Assembly (NCBI RefSeq): GCF_014279655.1
Contig: NZ_CP047946.1
Location: 62,001-126,000, forward strand
Direction: 5' to 3'
Length of the DNA: 64,000 nt
Source of the DNA: Synechococcus sp. ROS8604
GTDB lineage: Bacteria; Cyanobacteriota; Cyanobacteriia; PCC-6307; Cyanobiaceae
This document shows positions 1-9,574 of the stretch, in pieces. Under the pieces are notes generated by a model that ran no database searches, was not told the DNA's origin, and worked only from the letters and a program-made list of their open reading frames with translations. Every line of letters starts with the position of its first letter. Positions within the stretch are counted from its first letter, which is position 1. The position numbers and the translations under genes were made by a program.

Positions 1-551
1 TGGTCCGCCATTAGGCCGTTCAGGGTTTCCTTAAGAAATAAAATTTCTTGCGCCATGATCTCGATGTCCACGGCCTGACCTTGGGCACCACCCAAGGGTT
101 GGTGAATCATGATCCTGGCGTTGGGAAGGGCGAGGCGCTTGCCTTTGCAGCCTCCGCTCAGCAGAAACGCTCCCATGGAGGCGGCGAGTCCGTAGCAAAT
201 GGTGACCACGTCTGGCCCGACTTGCTGCATGGTGTCGTAGATCGCCAACCCTGCAGTGATCGAGCCACCAGGTGAATTGATGTACACCTGAATATCTTTT
301 TCAGGATCTTCCGCTTCTAGAAAAAGAAGTTGAGCAACCAGAGCATCCGCGACCTGGTCGTTCACGTCGGTTCCGAGAAAGATGATTCTCTCCCTGAGTA
401 GACGGGAATAAATATCAAAGGAGCGTTCACCCCGCCCGGACTGCTCCACCACCGTGGGAACCCCAGGAGAGGCCAATGGGGTGTGAGCTGAAACGGGAAG
501 GGTTCCTCGCCAGCGGTTTTCGATCGGGTGGTGGCTGCGGGCGTTAATCAC
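1..551 (-). CDS. clpP: ATP-dependent Clp protease proteolytic subunit ClpP (3' end cut by window)
   Basis: Serine peptidase subunit that forms the tetradecameric chamber fed by ClpX or ClpC unfoldases in the cytoplasm. Reading back from the window edge gives 183 residues with no stop. The ClpP core includes the nucleophile Ser125 in GLAASMGAF and the catalytic His150 in MIHQPLGG. The third triad residue (Asp) lies beyond the edge. I start at the GTG at 551 (peptide [14 protein letters not shown]), because no ATG lies in a good position and this N-terminus resembles what I remember of marine Synechococcus homologues. The gene follows tig by 46 bp on the same strand, matching the usual tig-clpP-clpX order, so clpX probably lies just outside. 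Function is certain; the start is less so. Confidence 0.93.
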   Translation of the reverse strand, partial: MINARSHHPIENRWRGTLPVSAHTPLASPGVPTVVEQSGRGERSFDIYSRLLRERIIFLGTDVNDQVADALVAQLLFLEAEDPEKDIQVYINSPGGSITAGLAIYDTMQQVGPDVVTICYGLAASMGAFLLSGGCKGKRLALPNARIMIHQPLGGAQGQAVDIEIMAQEILFLKETLNGLMAD

Positions 552-597
552 GCGGCGGCGGGCAGGAGGACAGATGAGTGCAATCTATGGGCGCCGA

Positions 598-1947
598 TCA
601 GGCATCGGTGGCGCTTGGCTTGTCCTTTTCAGGTGCCTTTTCGCTCACGGTGCTGTTTTCTTCCAGCCAGCCGAGCAGTTTTTCTTGAAGAAGATCCTCG
701 ATCACGGCTTGACGAAGACGGTTGGGGTCGATGTCGCGCTCACCGGACAGTTGGGCGCTGACCTCCTTCACTTTGGCGTCAATCTCTGGATCCTCGAGCT
801 TGAGGCTTTCCGCTTCTGCCAGGGCCGAGAGGGCAAGACTGCGGCGCAAGCGCTCCTCCGCTTCTGGGCGTGAGGTTTCCATCAAGTTGCGGACGAGGTC
901 AGGAGTGAACAGGGATTTCACATCCATGCCCTGTTGGGAGAACTGCGCTGCGGTTTGTTCCACCAGGTTGCGCACCTCCTGTTGCACCAGGGTTTCGGGG
1001 AGCTCCACTTCGAGTTGCTCGACGAGAGCAGCGAGTAGGGCGTCGCGTCGATTGCTGGTCGTACGCCGCTCAGCGTCGTCCTTTAAACGCTTTTCGAGGT
1101 CAGAGCGGAGCTCGGCCAAGGTTTCCTGTTCGCTGGCTTGTTTCGCGAAGTCGTCATCCAGGTCGGGCAATTCTCTGGTCTTGAGATCCCTCAGTTCGAT
1201 TTCGAAGCTGGCCTTGCGTCCGCGCGCATCCTCCTTGGGGTAGTCATCAGGAAAATTGCAGGCCACGGTTTTGTTGTCACCCACCTTCATGCCCACAACG
1301 CCTTCGATGAAGCCGGGGATCATGCGGCCGGGCTCGAGATCTACATCCATCGACTCGGAGCTGCCACCTTCAATCTCGCTGCCGTCGTCGCTGTAGGTGC
1401 CTTTAAAACCCACCACAGCGATGTCGCCTTCTGCAGCCTTGCGGCCCTCCACTGGCACCACGGTGGCGAGCTGTCGACGGGACTGCTCGAGCATTTCATC
1501 CACTTTTGACGCATCGAAGCTGACGCTTTCCGCTTCCGCTTTCAACCCCTTGGTGGTTTTCAGGGTTGGAGTGGGAGCGACATCGGCTTCAAAGGTGACG
1601 GAAAGGGGCTTTCCAGGCTCAAAGGACTCCAGCAAGGCTTCGTAGCCGCCATCAACTTCCGGTTGGCCAAGGGCTTCAATCGTTTCCTGCTTGATGGTGT
1701 CCCGCCAGATGCCGTCCACGAGGTTCTCGAGCGCTGTGGCGCGAATGCGCAGTCCGCCCAGTTGTTGCACAAGAACGGAGCGAGGCACCTTGCCTTTCCG
1801 GAATCCAGGCAGATTCACGCTGCGGCTCAGCTGTGAGATCGCCGCTTCGTAACTGGCCTTACAGCGTTCGGCAGGAATCGCTACCTCAACGGCCAGACGG
1901 CTGCCTGGGCGGGCTGTGGAGGTGACCTTCAGGCTGGCGGCACTCAT
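598..1947 (-). CDS. tig: Trigger factor, ribosome-associated chaperone / PPIase
   Basis: Binds at the ribosomal exit tunnel and shields nascent chains. At 449 residues the length is normal. The ribosome-docking signature GFRKGKVP is at residues 48-55, an FKBP-like PPIase domain follows at roughly 155-245, and then the helical C-terminal chaperone region. The acidic/Lys-rich tail after residue about 430 is low complexity. It is the first gene of the tig-clpP unit and is divergent from asd, sharing a 184-bp intergenic region. Confidence 0.96.
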   Translation of the reverse strand: MSAASLKVTSTARPGSRLAVEVAIPAERCKASYEAAISQLSRSVNLPGFRKGKVPRSVLVQQLGGLRIRATALENLVDGIWRDTIKQETIEALGQPEVDGGYEALLESFEPGKPLSVTFEADVAPTPTLKTTKGLKAEAESVSFDASKVDEMLEQSRRQLATVVPVEGRKAAEGDIAVVGFKGTYSDDGSEIEGGSSESMDVDLEPGRMIPGFIEGVVGMKVGDNKTVACNFPDDYPKEDARGRKASFEIELRDLKTRELPDLDDDFAKQASEQETLAELRSDLEKRLKDDAERRTTSNRRDALLAALVEQLEVELPETLVQQEVRNLVEQTAAQFSQQGMDVKSLFTPDLVRNLMETSRPEAEERLRRSLALSALAEAESLKLEDPEIDAKVKEVSAQLSGERDIDPNRLRQAVIEDLLQEKLLGWLEENSTVSEKAPEKDKPSATDA

Positions 1948-2131
1948 CGGCGAGGTTTAAGAGCAGACCCATCACCTTAATTAAGTGCGAGACCTTTGCC
2001 ATCCGCGTAAGGTGGTTTGATCGCTTAGCAATTCCCTGAGACGTCACGACGTCATTACAAGGTCGGGGATCGATGCATTGAGTGGCAAGTAGCCACGGCT
2101 AACACCAGATTTCGTTCCAGTTTTCATTCGT
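1948..2131. promoter_or_regulatory. Divergent tig / asd intergenic region with a tandem GACGTCA repeat
   Basis: This 184-bp gap must carry the promoters of both divergent genes. It holds two copies of GACGTCA in direct orientation at 2040-2046 and 2048-2054, separated by one base (8-bp period), each centred on an ACGT palindrome. There is also a TTAATTAA palindrome at 1977-1984. No regulator can be assigned, and I cannot place -10/-35 boxes with confidence. Confidence 0.35.
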
Positions 2132-3163
2132 TTGATTTCCGTCGCGCCATTTCCCAACCGACCACTCACCGTTGCGGTGCTGGGTGCCAGTGGTGCCGTG
2201 GGTCAAGAGCTTCTTCTGCTTCTTGAGGAACGGAATTTTCCGGTCTCTGAACTGCGTCTTTTAGCGTCCGCCCGCTCTGCTGGCAGTCGCTGCTCTTGGA
2301 AGGGGCAGGAGCTCATCGTTCAAGAGACCACAGCCCAAGCCTTCGAGGGCGTTGATTTGGTGCTTGCCTCGGCAGGCGGCTCGGTCTCTAAGGCTTGGCG
2401 CGACGCCATCGTGGCGTCGGGAGCCGTGATGGTGGACAACTCGAGCGCGTTTCGGATGGAAGACGGCGTGCCGCTTGTGGTTCCCGAGGTGAATCCCAGT
2501 GCAGCGCATCAGCATCAAGGCGTGATCGCGAATCCCAACTGCACCACCATTTTGTTGAGCTTGGCGTTGGCGCCGCTGGCGTCGCGCCGCCCCCTGCGTC
2601 GCGTGGTGGTGAGCACCTATCAATCGGCGAGTGGTGCCGGTGCCCGGGCCATGGATGAGCTTCGCGATCTCTCCCGGGTGGTGCTCGATGGAGGCACCCC
2701 TACCAGTGAGGTGTTGCCCCATTCGCTTGCGTTCAATCTTTTTCTGCACAACTCCCCTCTGCAGCCCAATAGCTACTGCGAAGAGGAGCTGAAGATGGTG
2801 AATGAAACCCGCAAGATCATGGGGATCCCTGATTTGCGCTTTACAGCGACGTGCGTGCGGGTCCCTGTGTTGCGCGCTCACTCAGAAGCGGTCAATGTGG
2901 AATTCCTTGAGCCGTTCTCTGTGGAGGAGGCCCGTTCACTGCTGGCTTCTGCTCCTGGTCTTGAGTTACTCGACGATTCCGCCCACAACCGCTTCCCCAT
3001 GCCCACCGATGTAACCGGTCGAGACCCGGTGATGGTGGGGCGGATTCGTCAGGACATCAGTGAGCCGAACGCGCTCGAGTTTTGGCTATGTGGTGATCAG
3101 ATTCGTAAAGGTGCCGCTCTGAACGCCATTCAAATCGCCGAATTGCTTCTTCCTTCTGTTTGA
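2132..3163 (+). CDS. asd: Aspartate-semialdehyde dehydrogenase
   Basis: Reduces aspartyl-4-phosphate to aspartate semialdehyde with NADPH, the step before the lysine and threonine/methionine branches. The N-terminal nucleotide-binding loop GASGAVG is at residues 18-24 and the catalytic Cys137 is in NPNCTT. At 343 residues the length is typical. The only usable start is a TTG at 2132, just ahead of the conserved region. It is followed after 5 bp by dapA, the first enzyme of the lysine branch, so the two form an operon. The aspartokinase that makes its substrate (lysC) is in the same window at 11.6-13.4 kb. Confidence 0.96.
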   Translation: MISVAPFPNRPLTVAVLGASGAVGQELLLLLEERNFPVSELRLLASARSAGSRCSWKGQELIVQETTAQAFEGVDLVLASAGGSVSKAWRDAIVASGAVMVDNSSAFRMEDGVPLVVPEVNPSAAHQHQGVIANPNCTTILLSLALAPLASRRPLRRVVVSTYQSASGAGARAMDELRDLSRVVLDGGTPTSEVLPHSLAFNLFLHNSPLQPNSYCEEELKMVNETRKIMGIPDLRFTATCVRVPVLRAHSEAVNVEFLEPFSVEEARSLLASAPGLELLDDSAHNRFPMPTDVTGRDPVMVGRIRQDISEPNALEFWLCGDQIRKGAALNAIQIAELLLPSV

Positions 3164-3168
3164 CCTGT

Positions 3169-4077
3169 ATGAGCACTGCTGCTGAACTTTCTCCCACTCC
3201 ATTTGGCCGACTGTTGACGGCCATGGTGACCCCTTTCGATGCTGAGGGACGCGTGGATTTGGCCTTGGCAGGTCGTTTGGCTCGTCACCTTGTTGCGGAA
3301 GGTTCAGAGGGACTTGTGGTTTGTGGCACCACGGGTGAATCGCCAACCCTGAGCTGGCAGGAGCAAGTGAAGATGCTGGAGGCGGTTCGTCAAGCCGTTG
3401 GACCTGGCGTGAAGGTGCTTGCAGGCACGGGCAGTAACAGCACCAGTGAAGCGGTGAAGGCCACGCGAGAAGCGGCCGAGGCTGGCGCTGACGGTGCTCT
3501 CGTGGTTGTGCCCTATTACAACAAGCCTCCCCAAGATGGCTTGGAAGCGCATTTTCGAGCGATTGCGACGGCGGCTCCCGAGCTACCGCTGATGCTTTAC
3601 AACGTGCCTGGACGGACTGGAACGAGCCTGGCTCCAGCGACGGCCGCTCAATTGATGGACTGCGCCAATGTGGTGAGCTTCAAGGCAGCCAGCGGTTCGA
3701 TTGAAGAAATCACCGAGCTGCGCTTGGCCTGTGGACCTCGCCTCGCAGTTTATAGCGGTGATGACGGCTTGCTCTTGCCGATGTTGTCCGCTGGTGCTGT
3801 CGGCGTGGTGAGTGTGGCCAGCCATGTTGTTGGCAGGCGTTTACGCCACATGATTGATGCCTTTCTCAGCGGTCAGAACGCTGTTGCCCTTGGTCAACAC
3901 GAGCAGTTAACGCCGCTCTTCCAGGCCCTCTTTGCCACCTCCAACCCCATCCCTGTGAAAGCTGCACTCGAGCTGAGTGGATGGCCTGTCGGTGCTCCTC
4001 GTCTTCCCTTACTCCCCCTTAATTCAGCCATGCGCGATTCCTTAGCCGACCTTCTCTCTGCCCTGCGTCAGACCTGA
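3169..4077 (+). CDS. dapA: 4-hydroxy-tetrahydrodipicolinate synthase
   Basis: Condenses pyruvate with aspartate semialdehyde, the first committed step of lysine/diaminopimelate synthesis. From the ATG at 3169 it has 302 residues. GTTGE at 53-57 binds the pyruvate carboxylate, Tyr144 (LYNVPGR) belongs to the catalytic triad, and Lys172 (VVSFKAASG) forms the Schiff base. An upstream in-frame TTG at 3160 would overlap the asd stop and is less likely. It is co-transcribed with asd and probably with rnj downstream (59-bp gap). Confidence 0.96.
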   Translation: MSTAAELSPTPFGRLLTAMVTPFDAEGRVDLALAGRLARHLVAEGSEGLVVCGTTGESPTLSWQEQVKMLEAVRQAVGPGVKVLAGTGSNSTSEAVKATREAAEAGADGALVVVPYYNKPPQDGLEAHFRAIATAAPELPLMLYNVPGRTGTSLAPATAAQLMDCANVVSFKAASGSIEEITELRLACGPRLAVYSGDDGLLLPMLSAGAVGVVSVASHVVGRRLRHMIDAFLSGQNAVALGQHEQLTPLFQALFATSNPIPVKAALELSGWPVGAPRLPLLPLNSAMRDSLADLLSALRQT

Positions 4078-4136
4078 CGCTCCGGCTGCCAATTGAGATT
4101 TTTTCCCTTTTTTAAATTCCTTCGCGAGATCTATCG

Positions 4137-6185
4137 ATGACATCCACTCTCTCTAAAACCAAGCAGGCCTGTCTCCGTGTGATTCCACTCGGTGGCTTGC
4201 ATGAAATCGGCAAGAACACCTGTGTGTTCGAGTACGGCGATGACCTGATGTTGGTGGATGCCGGCTTGGCATTCCCCAGTGATGGCATGCATGGGGTGAA
4301 TGTGGTGATGCCTGACACCAGCTTCCTGCGTGAAAACCAGAGCCGGATTCGGGGCATGATCGTGACCCACGGCCACGAAGATCACATCGGTGGCATCGCG
4401 CACCATCTCAAGAATTTTGATATTCCGGTGATTTATGGGCCGCGTCTGGCTTTATCCATGCTCACCGGAAAAATGGATGAGGCCGGTGTGACCGATCGCA
4501 CCACCCTTCAAACGGTGGGTCCCAGAGACGTCGTGAAGGTGGGTCAGCACTTTTCGGTGGAGTTCATTCGCAACACCCACTCGATGGCCGACAGCTTTTC
4601 GCTGGCGATCACGACTCCGGTGGGCACTGTGATTTTCACCGGTGATTTCAAGTTTGATCACACCCCTGTGGATGGCGAGCACTTCGACTTGGCCCGGCTA
4701 GCCCATTACGGCGATCAGGGTGTGCTGTGCCTGTTTAGTGACTCCACCAATGCGGAGGTTCCTGGCTACTGCCCTCCTGAACGATCGGTGTTCCCCAACC
4801 TGGATCGCCACATCGCGGAAGCGGAAGGACGGGTGATCATCACCACGTTCGCCAGCTCGATTCATCGGGTGTCGATGATTCTTGAGCTGGCGCTCAAAAA
4901 TGGCCGCAAGGTGGGTCTGCTTGGGCGTTCCATGCTCAACGTGATCGCTAAAGCCCGTGAACTCGGCTATATGCGTGCCCCGGACGAGCTGTTTGTGCCG
5001 ATCAAACAGATCAATGATGTGCCCGATCGCGAGACGCTGTTGCTGATGACCGGAAGCCAGGGTGAGCCCCTTGCTGCTTTGAGCCGGATTTCACGGGGTG
5101 ATCACCCTCAGGTGAAGGTGAAGACCTCAGACACGATCATCTTTTCGGCGAGCCCGATCCCTGGCAACACCATCTCCGTGGTGAACACGATCGATAAGTT
5201 GATGATCTTGGGCGCCAAGGTGGTCTACGGCAAAGGCGAAGGCATTCATGTGTCAGGCCATGGCTTCCAGGAAGATCAGAAGCTGATGTTGGCGCTCACC
5301 CGCCCGAAATATTTCGTGCCTGTGCATGGTGAGCACCGGATGTTGGTGAAGCATGCCCGCACTGGCCATTCCATGGGTGTGCCAGAAGACAACACCCTGA
5401 TCATCAACAACGGAGACGTCGTTGAGCTCACTCCGGACTCCATGCGCAAAGGCGACCCTGTGAAAGCAGGCATCGAGCTGCTCGATCAGTCCCGCAATGG
5501 CATCGTTGATGCGCGCGTGCTGAAGGAACGTCAACAGCTTGCCGTGGATGGCATCGTGACGATCCTCGCGGCGATCAGTACCGATGGGGCGATGGTGGCT
5601 CCGCCGCGCGTCAACTTGCGTGGTGTCGTGACCACCGCGGATGCCCGCAAGATGTCGCTGTGGACGGAACGCGAAATCAAGTGGGTGCTTGAAAATCGCT
5701 GGAAGCAGCTCTGCCGCAATGTGGACGGCTCTTCTCCTGAAGTGGATTGGATGGGCGTTCAGCGCGAAGTGGAGGTGGGCCTCGGTCGGCGCATGCGCCG
5801 TGAGATGCAAGTGGAGCCCTTGATTCTTTGTCTGGTTCAGCCCGCACCTGGTGGTACACCGGTGTATAAGGGCCGCGCTGATGCAGAGCCTGACACCCGT
5901 CCGTCATCCCGCGGACGCGGAGGTCGTCATGGCGGTCCCGGCCGCGACAGTGGCAATGGCCATGTTCGGCGTGATCGCAATGCGGCACCGGCTCGGGTGG
6001 TGCCCTCCCGTGTGATTGGAACACCAGCCCCTGCAGCGGCAGGGTCAGCTCCAGCAGCAGCGACGCCAGCACCGGCTCCAGCTCCCGCGAAAGAGCCTGT
6101 TGCGGCGGCCGTGGTTGTGACCAGTGCTCCAGAGCCGGAGATGCCAGCTGGACGCACCCGTCGTCGTCGTTCAGCGGCGGCTTAG
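4137..6185 (+). CDS. rnj: Ribonuclease J
   Basis: Metallo-beta-lactamase/beta-CASP ribonuclease with 5'-3' exo- and endonuclease activity in RNA maturation and decay. The HxHxDH metal site is at residues 78-83 (HGHEDH). The beta-CASP insertion and the C-terminal core extend to about residue 560. The last ~100 residues are an Arg/Gly-rich then Ala/Pro-rich low-complexity tail ending in a basic cluster, as in cyanobacterial RNase J, and are presumably disordered. Total length is 682. The 3' end overlaps the convergent downstream gene by 15 bp. Confidence 0.95.
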   Translation: MTSTLSKTKQACLRVIPLGGLHEIGKNTCVFEYGDDLMLVDAGLAFPSDGMHGVNVVMPDTSFLRENQSRIRGMIVTHGHEDHIGGIAHHLKNFDIPVIYGPRLALSMLTGKMDEAGVTDRTTLQTVGPRDVVKVGQHFSVEFIRNTHSMADSFSLAITTPVGTVIFTGDFKFDHTPVDGEHFDLARLAHYGDQGVLCLFSDSTNAEVPGYCPPERSVFPNLDRHIAEAEGRVIITTFASSIHRVSMILELALKNGRKVGLLGRSMLNVIAKARELGYMRAPDELFVPIKQINDVPDRETLLLMTGSQGEPLAALSRISRGDHPQVKVKTSDTIIFSASPIPGNTISVVNTIDKLMILGAKVVYGKGEGIHVSGHGFQEDQKLMLALTRPKYFVPVHGEHRMLVKHARTGHSMGVPEDNTLIINNGDVVELTPDSMRKGDPVKAGIELLDQSRNGIVDARVLKERQQLAVDGIVTILAAISTDGAMVAPPRVNLRGVVTTADARKMSLWTEREIKWVLENRWKQLCRNVDGSSPEVDWMGVQREVEVGLGRRMRREMQVEPLILCLVQPAPGGTPVYKGRADAEPDTRPSSRGRGGRHGGPGRDSGNGHVRRDRNAAPARVVPSRVIGTPAPAAAGSAPAAATPAPAPAPAKEPVAAAVVVTSAPEPEMPAGRTRRRRSAAA

Positions 6186-7013
6186 GGAACGCCAGGCCAT
6201 CGCCAATCGCTTCTGCAAGGGGAGCGATGTTGGCTGGTCGTCATCAGCGGTTTGTGCTGATGACGATCCAAGTTGGCGACTGTGCTTTAGGTGCACGCGC
6301 AGCAGTCCGGCCTCCAAGCGCTTGGGATCGGAATCAAAAGCTCCTGCAAGCGATGGCGTTAAAGCCTGCGCTGGAGCTTCTTCCAAGCTCACTGGCTGTT
6401 CAGATCGCTCTTGAGCGCTGTCCAGCTCCCTTGGCTGCGGCGCGTTTGTTGTCGTAGCCGTCTTCGTATTGGTCTTCAGCCAGGGCATGGCCGTTTCGAC
6501 TGGTTGAGCTGCTGGCTTTTCAGCTGCTGGTTTTTCTGCTGCTGCGCGTTGATCTACAGCCGCGGGCGTTGAGCTGGCATTTAAAAAGGGATCACGGATG
6601 AGAGCGTCGCTGGCTGTCTGGCTCGATTGGCTTTGAAAGGGCACGGATGCCGGTTCTTCTTCTGCAGCAGCAGGCGCCGACACCGCAACATCAATGACAG
6701 GTGAGCGCTCCAGGGATTCGTTGAGGCCTTGTTGAGCAAGTTCGCGCAGTGTGTCTGGCGGTTCGCTGGCGAGCACAAGCCGGTAAAACTCTGCGCTCTG
6801 GCCCACATCATCCTTTCCATAAAGGTGGATGTGGCCGAGCAACAGGGCCACAAAGGCTCTCCAGGCCAGGGTTGCGTCCCGTTCCGCTCCAGAGGCGGGA
6901 AGCGGCTCCAGTTTCCCCAGCAAGGGACGCGCCAAGTCGTCGGCTTTGTCGAACTCACTGGCGCTGTAGGCCTGCTCAGCGGCGACGTATTGCTCCTGAA
7001 AATCAGCGTCCAA
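6171..7013 (-). CDS. Conserved hypothetical protein, TPR-like N-terminus with long disordered tail
   Basis: A protein of 280 residues. The first ~110 are helical and look like degenerate tetratricopeptide-type repeats (AEQAYSASEFDKADDLA; WRAFVALLLGHIHLYGK). From about 120 the sequence is Ala/Pro/Ser/Thr-rich, including a short repeated KPAAEKPAA-type stretch, then a basic end. There is no signal peptide or membrane segment. It starts 9 bp downstream of tilS on the same strand, so they are probably co-transcribed. Its 3' end overlaps the 3' end of rnj. I do not recognise a function; a protein-interaction role is a guess from the TPR-like part. Confidence 0.75.
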   Translation of the reverse strand: MDADFQEQYVAAEQAYSASEFDKADDLARPLLGKLEPLPASGAERDATLAWRAFVALLLGHIHLYGKDDVGQSAEFYRLVLASEPPDTLRELAQQGLNESLERSPVIDVAVSAPAAAEEEPASVPFQSQSSQTASDALIRDPFLNASSTPAAVDQRAAAEKPAAEKPAAQPVETAMPWLKTNTKTATTTNAPQPRELDSAQERSEQPVSLEEAPAQALTPSLAGAFDSDPKRLEAGLLRVHLKHSRQLGSSSAQTADDDQPTSLPLQKRLAMAWRSLSRR

Positions 7014-7022
7014 ACGAGGTTG

Positions 7023-8018
7023 TTATGGCTTGTTCACCAGTTGTACCGAGTCGCGGGTCCATTGCAGAGTCTTGTGCCCTGGCAAAGAGCGGCTCCCGGG
7101 GGGGCGGCCAGGGCCAATGGCCCAACTCAGGGTGTCGAGTTGGCTGGCGGAGAGGCTCCCAACGCCTTGTTCTTGCAACCAGTGATGGAGCAAGAGCCGA
7201 CGGCTGGCTTCTGGCAACACCTTGAGGGCGTTGCGTTTCAGGCCGCATTCACAACGCAGCTGTTCAAGGGCCAATGTGGCGAGGGTGCGTTGGCTCTCCT
7301 CCACTTGAGAGACCCGCTCGCTGAGCTCGGCAATCCGTTGACTGCAGCCGGGATGCAATTCTTCCAAGACAGGTAGTACTTCGTTGCGAACGCGGTTACG
7401 GCTGAAGGCCGGATTGACATTTGACGGATCCAACCAGATGGGCAATTGCAAGTCCTCGCAGATTTGGGCGGTGTCGTCTCGGCTGAAGCTCAGCAGGGGA
7501 CGCACCAGCCGAGGGCCGCTGGGGTCGTTGCTCTGAAGGGGTCTGATGGGCCGCAAGCTGCCAAGACCGGCTAGATCTGTGCCTCGTGCCAACTGCAGCA
7601 GCAAGGTTTCAGCCCGGTCGCTCGCCGTGTGAGCGGTCAGAACCGTGAGGCAGCACAGCTGTTGGCTCAGGGCGGCAAGCTCTCGATAACGCCAAGAGCG
7701 GGCGCTGGCCTCTGTTTGCGTGTTGTTCTTTGTGTTGCGGCTGATCTGAAGATCCAGCTCCTGGCCTTGGCACCATGCCTTGAGTTCGGAGGTCATGGTT
7801 GCTGATTGATCGTGCCAACCATGGTCACCGTGCCAGAGCTGCAAGTGCCAATGGTGCAGATGCCGAAGCCCCAGGAGCAGGCCGAGTAAGGCCATCGAGT
7901 CCTGACCGCCGGAGAGGGCAATCAGCAAGGTTGTCCCATCTGGCAGCAGGTTTGGCTGCCTCAGCAGTTGGCGGTGCAGCGTGTCGTGCCAAGCCAACCA
8001 GGATGAGCAGGCAGCCAT
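7023..8018 (-). CDS. tilS: tRNA(Ile)-lysidine synthetase
   Basis: Converts the wobble C of the CAU anticodon of tRNA-Ile2 to lysidine, using ATP and lysine. The PP-loop motif SGGQDS is at residues 36-41. A later conserved stretch includes TAHTASDRAETLLLQLARGT and the DPSNVNPAFSRNRVRNEVLP region typical of TilS. I start at the ATG at 8018 (331 residues). The frame stays open upstream to 8588, but that part has no TilS character and overlaps the divergent gene at 8094. Expressed away from the ycf23 homologue. Confidence 0.93.
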   Translation of the reverse strand: MAACSSWLAWHDTLHRQLLRQPNLLPDGTTLLIALSGGQDSMALLGLLLGLRHLHHWHLQLWHGDHGWHDQSATMTSELKAWCQGQELDLQISRNTKNNTQTEASARSWRYRELAALSQQLCCLTVLTAHTASDRAETLLLQLARGTDLAGLGSLRPIRPLQSNDPSGPRLVRPLLSFSRDDTAQICEDLQLPIWLDPSNVNPAFSRNRVRNEVLPVLEELHPGCSQRIAELSERVSQVEESQRTLATLALEQLRCECGLKRNALKVLPEASRRLLLHHWLQEQGVGSLSASQLDTLSWAIGPGRPPGSRSLPGHKTLQWTRDSVQLVNKP

Positions 8019-8093
8019 GGTGTGGCCAGCGCGTGAAACAACTGAGAATTGATCTTGCCCGTTCTCAGGCGGGATCACACGCGCGGTGTGAGA

Positions 8094-8891
8094 ATGAAGC
8101 AACCTGATTTCGCTGGGATGTCCCGCCTTTCTCTGCTGCCCGCTGAGCTCCGCCGCAGCCTGGAGCAGCGTTGCGCACTCAAGGTGATTGCCGGTTTGAT
8201 GAACTTCGATCCAGCCAAGGTGGCGATGGTGGCGGCTGCCGCTGGTCGCGGTGGTGCCGATTTGATTGATGTGGCCTGTGATGCGGAGCTGGTCAAGTTG
8301 GCGATCGAGGCCTCCGCTGGCGTGCCTGTGTGTGTGTCTGCGGTGGATCCCGAGCTGTTTCCTGCCGCTGTGGCTGCTGGTGCGGCCATGGTGGAGATTG
8401 GCAATTACGACGCCTTCTATCCCCAAGGCCGCATCTTTGATGCCGCTGAAGTGTTGGCGATCACCCGCCGAACTCGCGAGCTCCTTCCCGACGTGGTGAT
8501 GAGCGTGACCGTGCCCCATGTTCTGCCGCTGGATCAGCAAGAGCAGTTGGCTGTGGATTTGGTGGCAGCTGGTGCTGATCTGATCCAAACCGAGGGCGGC
8601 ACCAGCGCCAAGCCGTTCAGCGCTGGCAGCCTTGGTTTAATTGAGAAAGCAGCTCCCAGCTTGGCCGCCTCCCACAGCATTAGTGCCGCGTTGCATCAAT
8701 CCGAGTGCGCTGTGCCCGTGCTCTGCGCCTCTGGATTGTCTGCAGTTACAGCGCCGATGGCCATTGCTTCCGGTGCTGCTGGTGTGGGAGTGGGCTCGGC
8801 GGTGAATCGCCTCAACGATGAGCTGGCGATGACTGCGGTGGTGCGTGGGCTCCGCGAGGCCTTGGCTCGTCCAGTGATCAGCCGCGTCTGA
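8094..8891 (+). CDS. ycf23: DUF561 / Ycf23-like protein, TIM-barrel type
   Basis: A 265-residue conserved cyanobacterial and plastid protein of unknown function. Repeating beta-strand plus Gly-rich segments (GGADLIDVAC, VCVSAVDPE, DLIQTEGGTS, GAAGVGVGSAV) give a (beta/alpha)8-barrel appearance with a phosphate-binding-like GVGVGS near the C-terminus. It is recognised as the Ycf23/DUF561 family by these blocks. ATG at 8094 is chosen; an ATG at 8118 (MSRLSLLP) is an equally reasonable start because neither has a strong ribosome binding site. It is divergent from tilS with a 75-bp gap. Confidence 0.85.
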   Translation: MKQPDFAGMSRLSLLPAELRRSLEQRCALKVIAGLMNFDPAKVAMVAAAAGRGGADLIDVACDAELVKLAIEASAGVPVCVSAVDPELFPAAVAAGAAMVEIGNYDAFYPQGRIFDAAEVLAITRRTRELLPDVVMSVTVPHVLPLDQQEQLAVDLVAAGADLIQTEGGTSAKPFSAGSLGLIEKAAPSLAASHSISAALHQSECAVPVLCASGLSAVTAPMAIASGAAGVGVGSAVNRLNDELAMTAVVRGLREALARPVISRV

Positions 8892-9038
8892 TTGCGGTTG
8901 CATCCGTTCCATCCATCCAGCGATCTCGTTCTTGGCAGCGATGTTTGGGCAGTGGTGCCCCTGCTGCCTGGACCAGATCCTTTTTTGGGCAGGTTCTCCA
9001 AAGATTCCTAGCTTGCGATCAGAGCTGCTTGGACTGTG

Positions 9039-9461
9039 ATGGGAACGCTTGGCTGGTTGCTGCAATGGCCGATTCGGGCCCTTGTATTGCTTGTCGTGGC
9101 AGCTCTTCCGCTCGGAGTGGAACTGGCCAGCTTCGGGACAGCCCTATGGGCAGCAGTGTTGATTGGCTTGTTGGGCACGCTGCTGATCCTGCCGCTCAAA
9201 GTGGTGATGGGCCCGGTTTGGGCCATTACCTCGCTCGGTGGGTTGATTTCGCCGGTGTCGTTCCTGTTCAACTGGATGATCACGGTCATCCTGTTTGGTT
9301 TGGCCGCTTGGCTGATACAGGGCTTTCGCCTTAAAAACGGCCTGATCAGTGCGATCCTTGGCGCGGTTGTCTACAGCGTGATCAGTGCTGTGGTGTTGCG
9401 TGCCCTTGGCATCGCTGATGTGGACTTCACCAGGGCCGCCTTGATCGGATCGTTGGCCTGA
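9039..9461 (+). CDS. Small four-helix membrane protein, phage-holin-IV-like family
   Basis: 140 residues, nearly all hydrophobic, with four predicted membrane helices (about residues 8-28, 33-60, 62-95 and 105-130). This fits the family annotated as 'phage holin family protein' (Mycobacterial 4TMS holin type), common in non-phage bacterial chromosomes. There is no phage gene nearby, so I read it as a resident membrane protein, not a lysis factor. Start is ATG at 9039; GTG at 9036 is adjacent and in frame. It stands alone between ycf23 and uvrB. Confidence 0.75.
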   Translation: MGTLGWLLQWPIRALVLLVVAALPLGVELASFGTALWAAVLIGLLGTLLILPLKVVMGPVWAITSLGGLISPVSFLFNWMITVILFGLAAWLIQGFRLKNGLISAILGAVVYSVISAVVLRALGIADVDFTRAALIGSLA

Positions 9462-9574
9462 TCCATCGGTTGGTTTGAGGTCCTTGGGTTGGTTTCAGCT
9501 GCGGCGGATACTCCGTTCTCTGATCAATCGCCGTAGCCTAATCAGCCTTCCTTCAGGCTTCTCGCCACCGGACC

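Noticed and set aside
1977-1984. TTAATTAA palindrome as an operator
   Set aside because: An 8-bp AT palindrome alone is too weak a signal; it is noted only as part of the intergenic description.
5927-6157. Minus-strand Ala/Gly-rich ORF opposite the rnj tail
   Set aside because: It mirrors the Ala/Pro-rich low-complexity tail of RNase J and has no independent support.
8019-8588. N-terminal extension of TilS by about 190 residues
   Set aside because: The frame is open but overlaps the divergent ycf23 gene and has no synthetase motif; the ATG at 8018 gives normal length.
9039-9461. Phage holin, hence prophage
   Set aside because: The family name suggests phage, but no lysis, structural or integrase gene is near; it is flanked by core genes.
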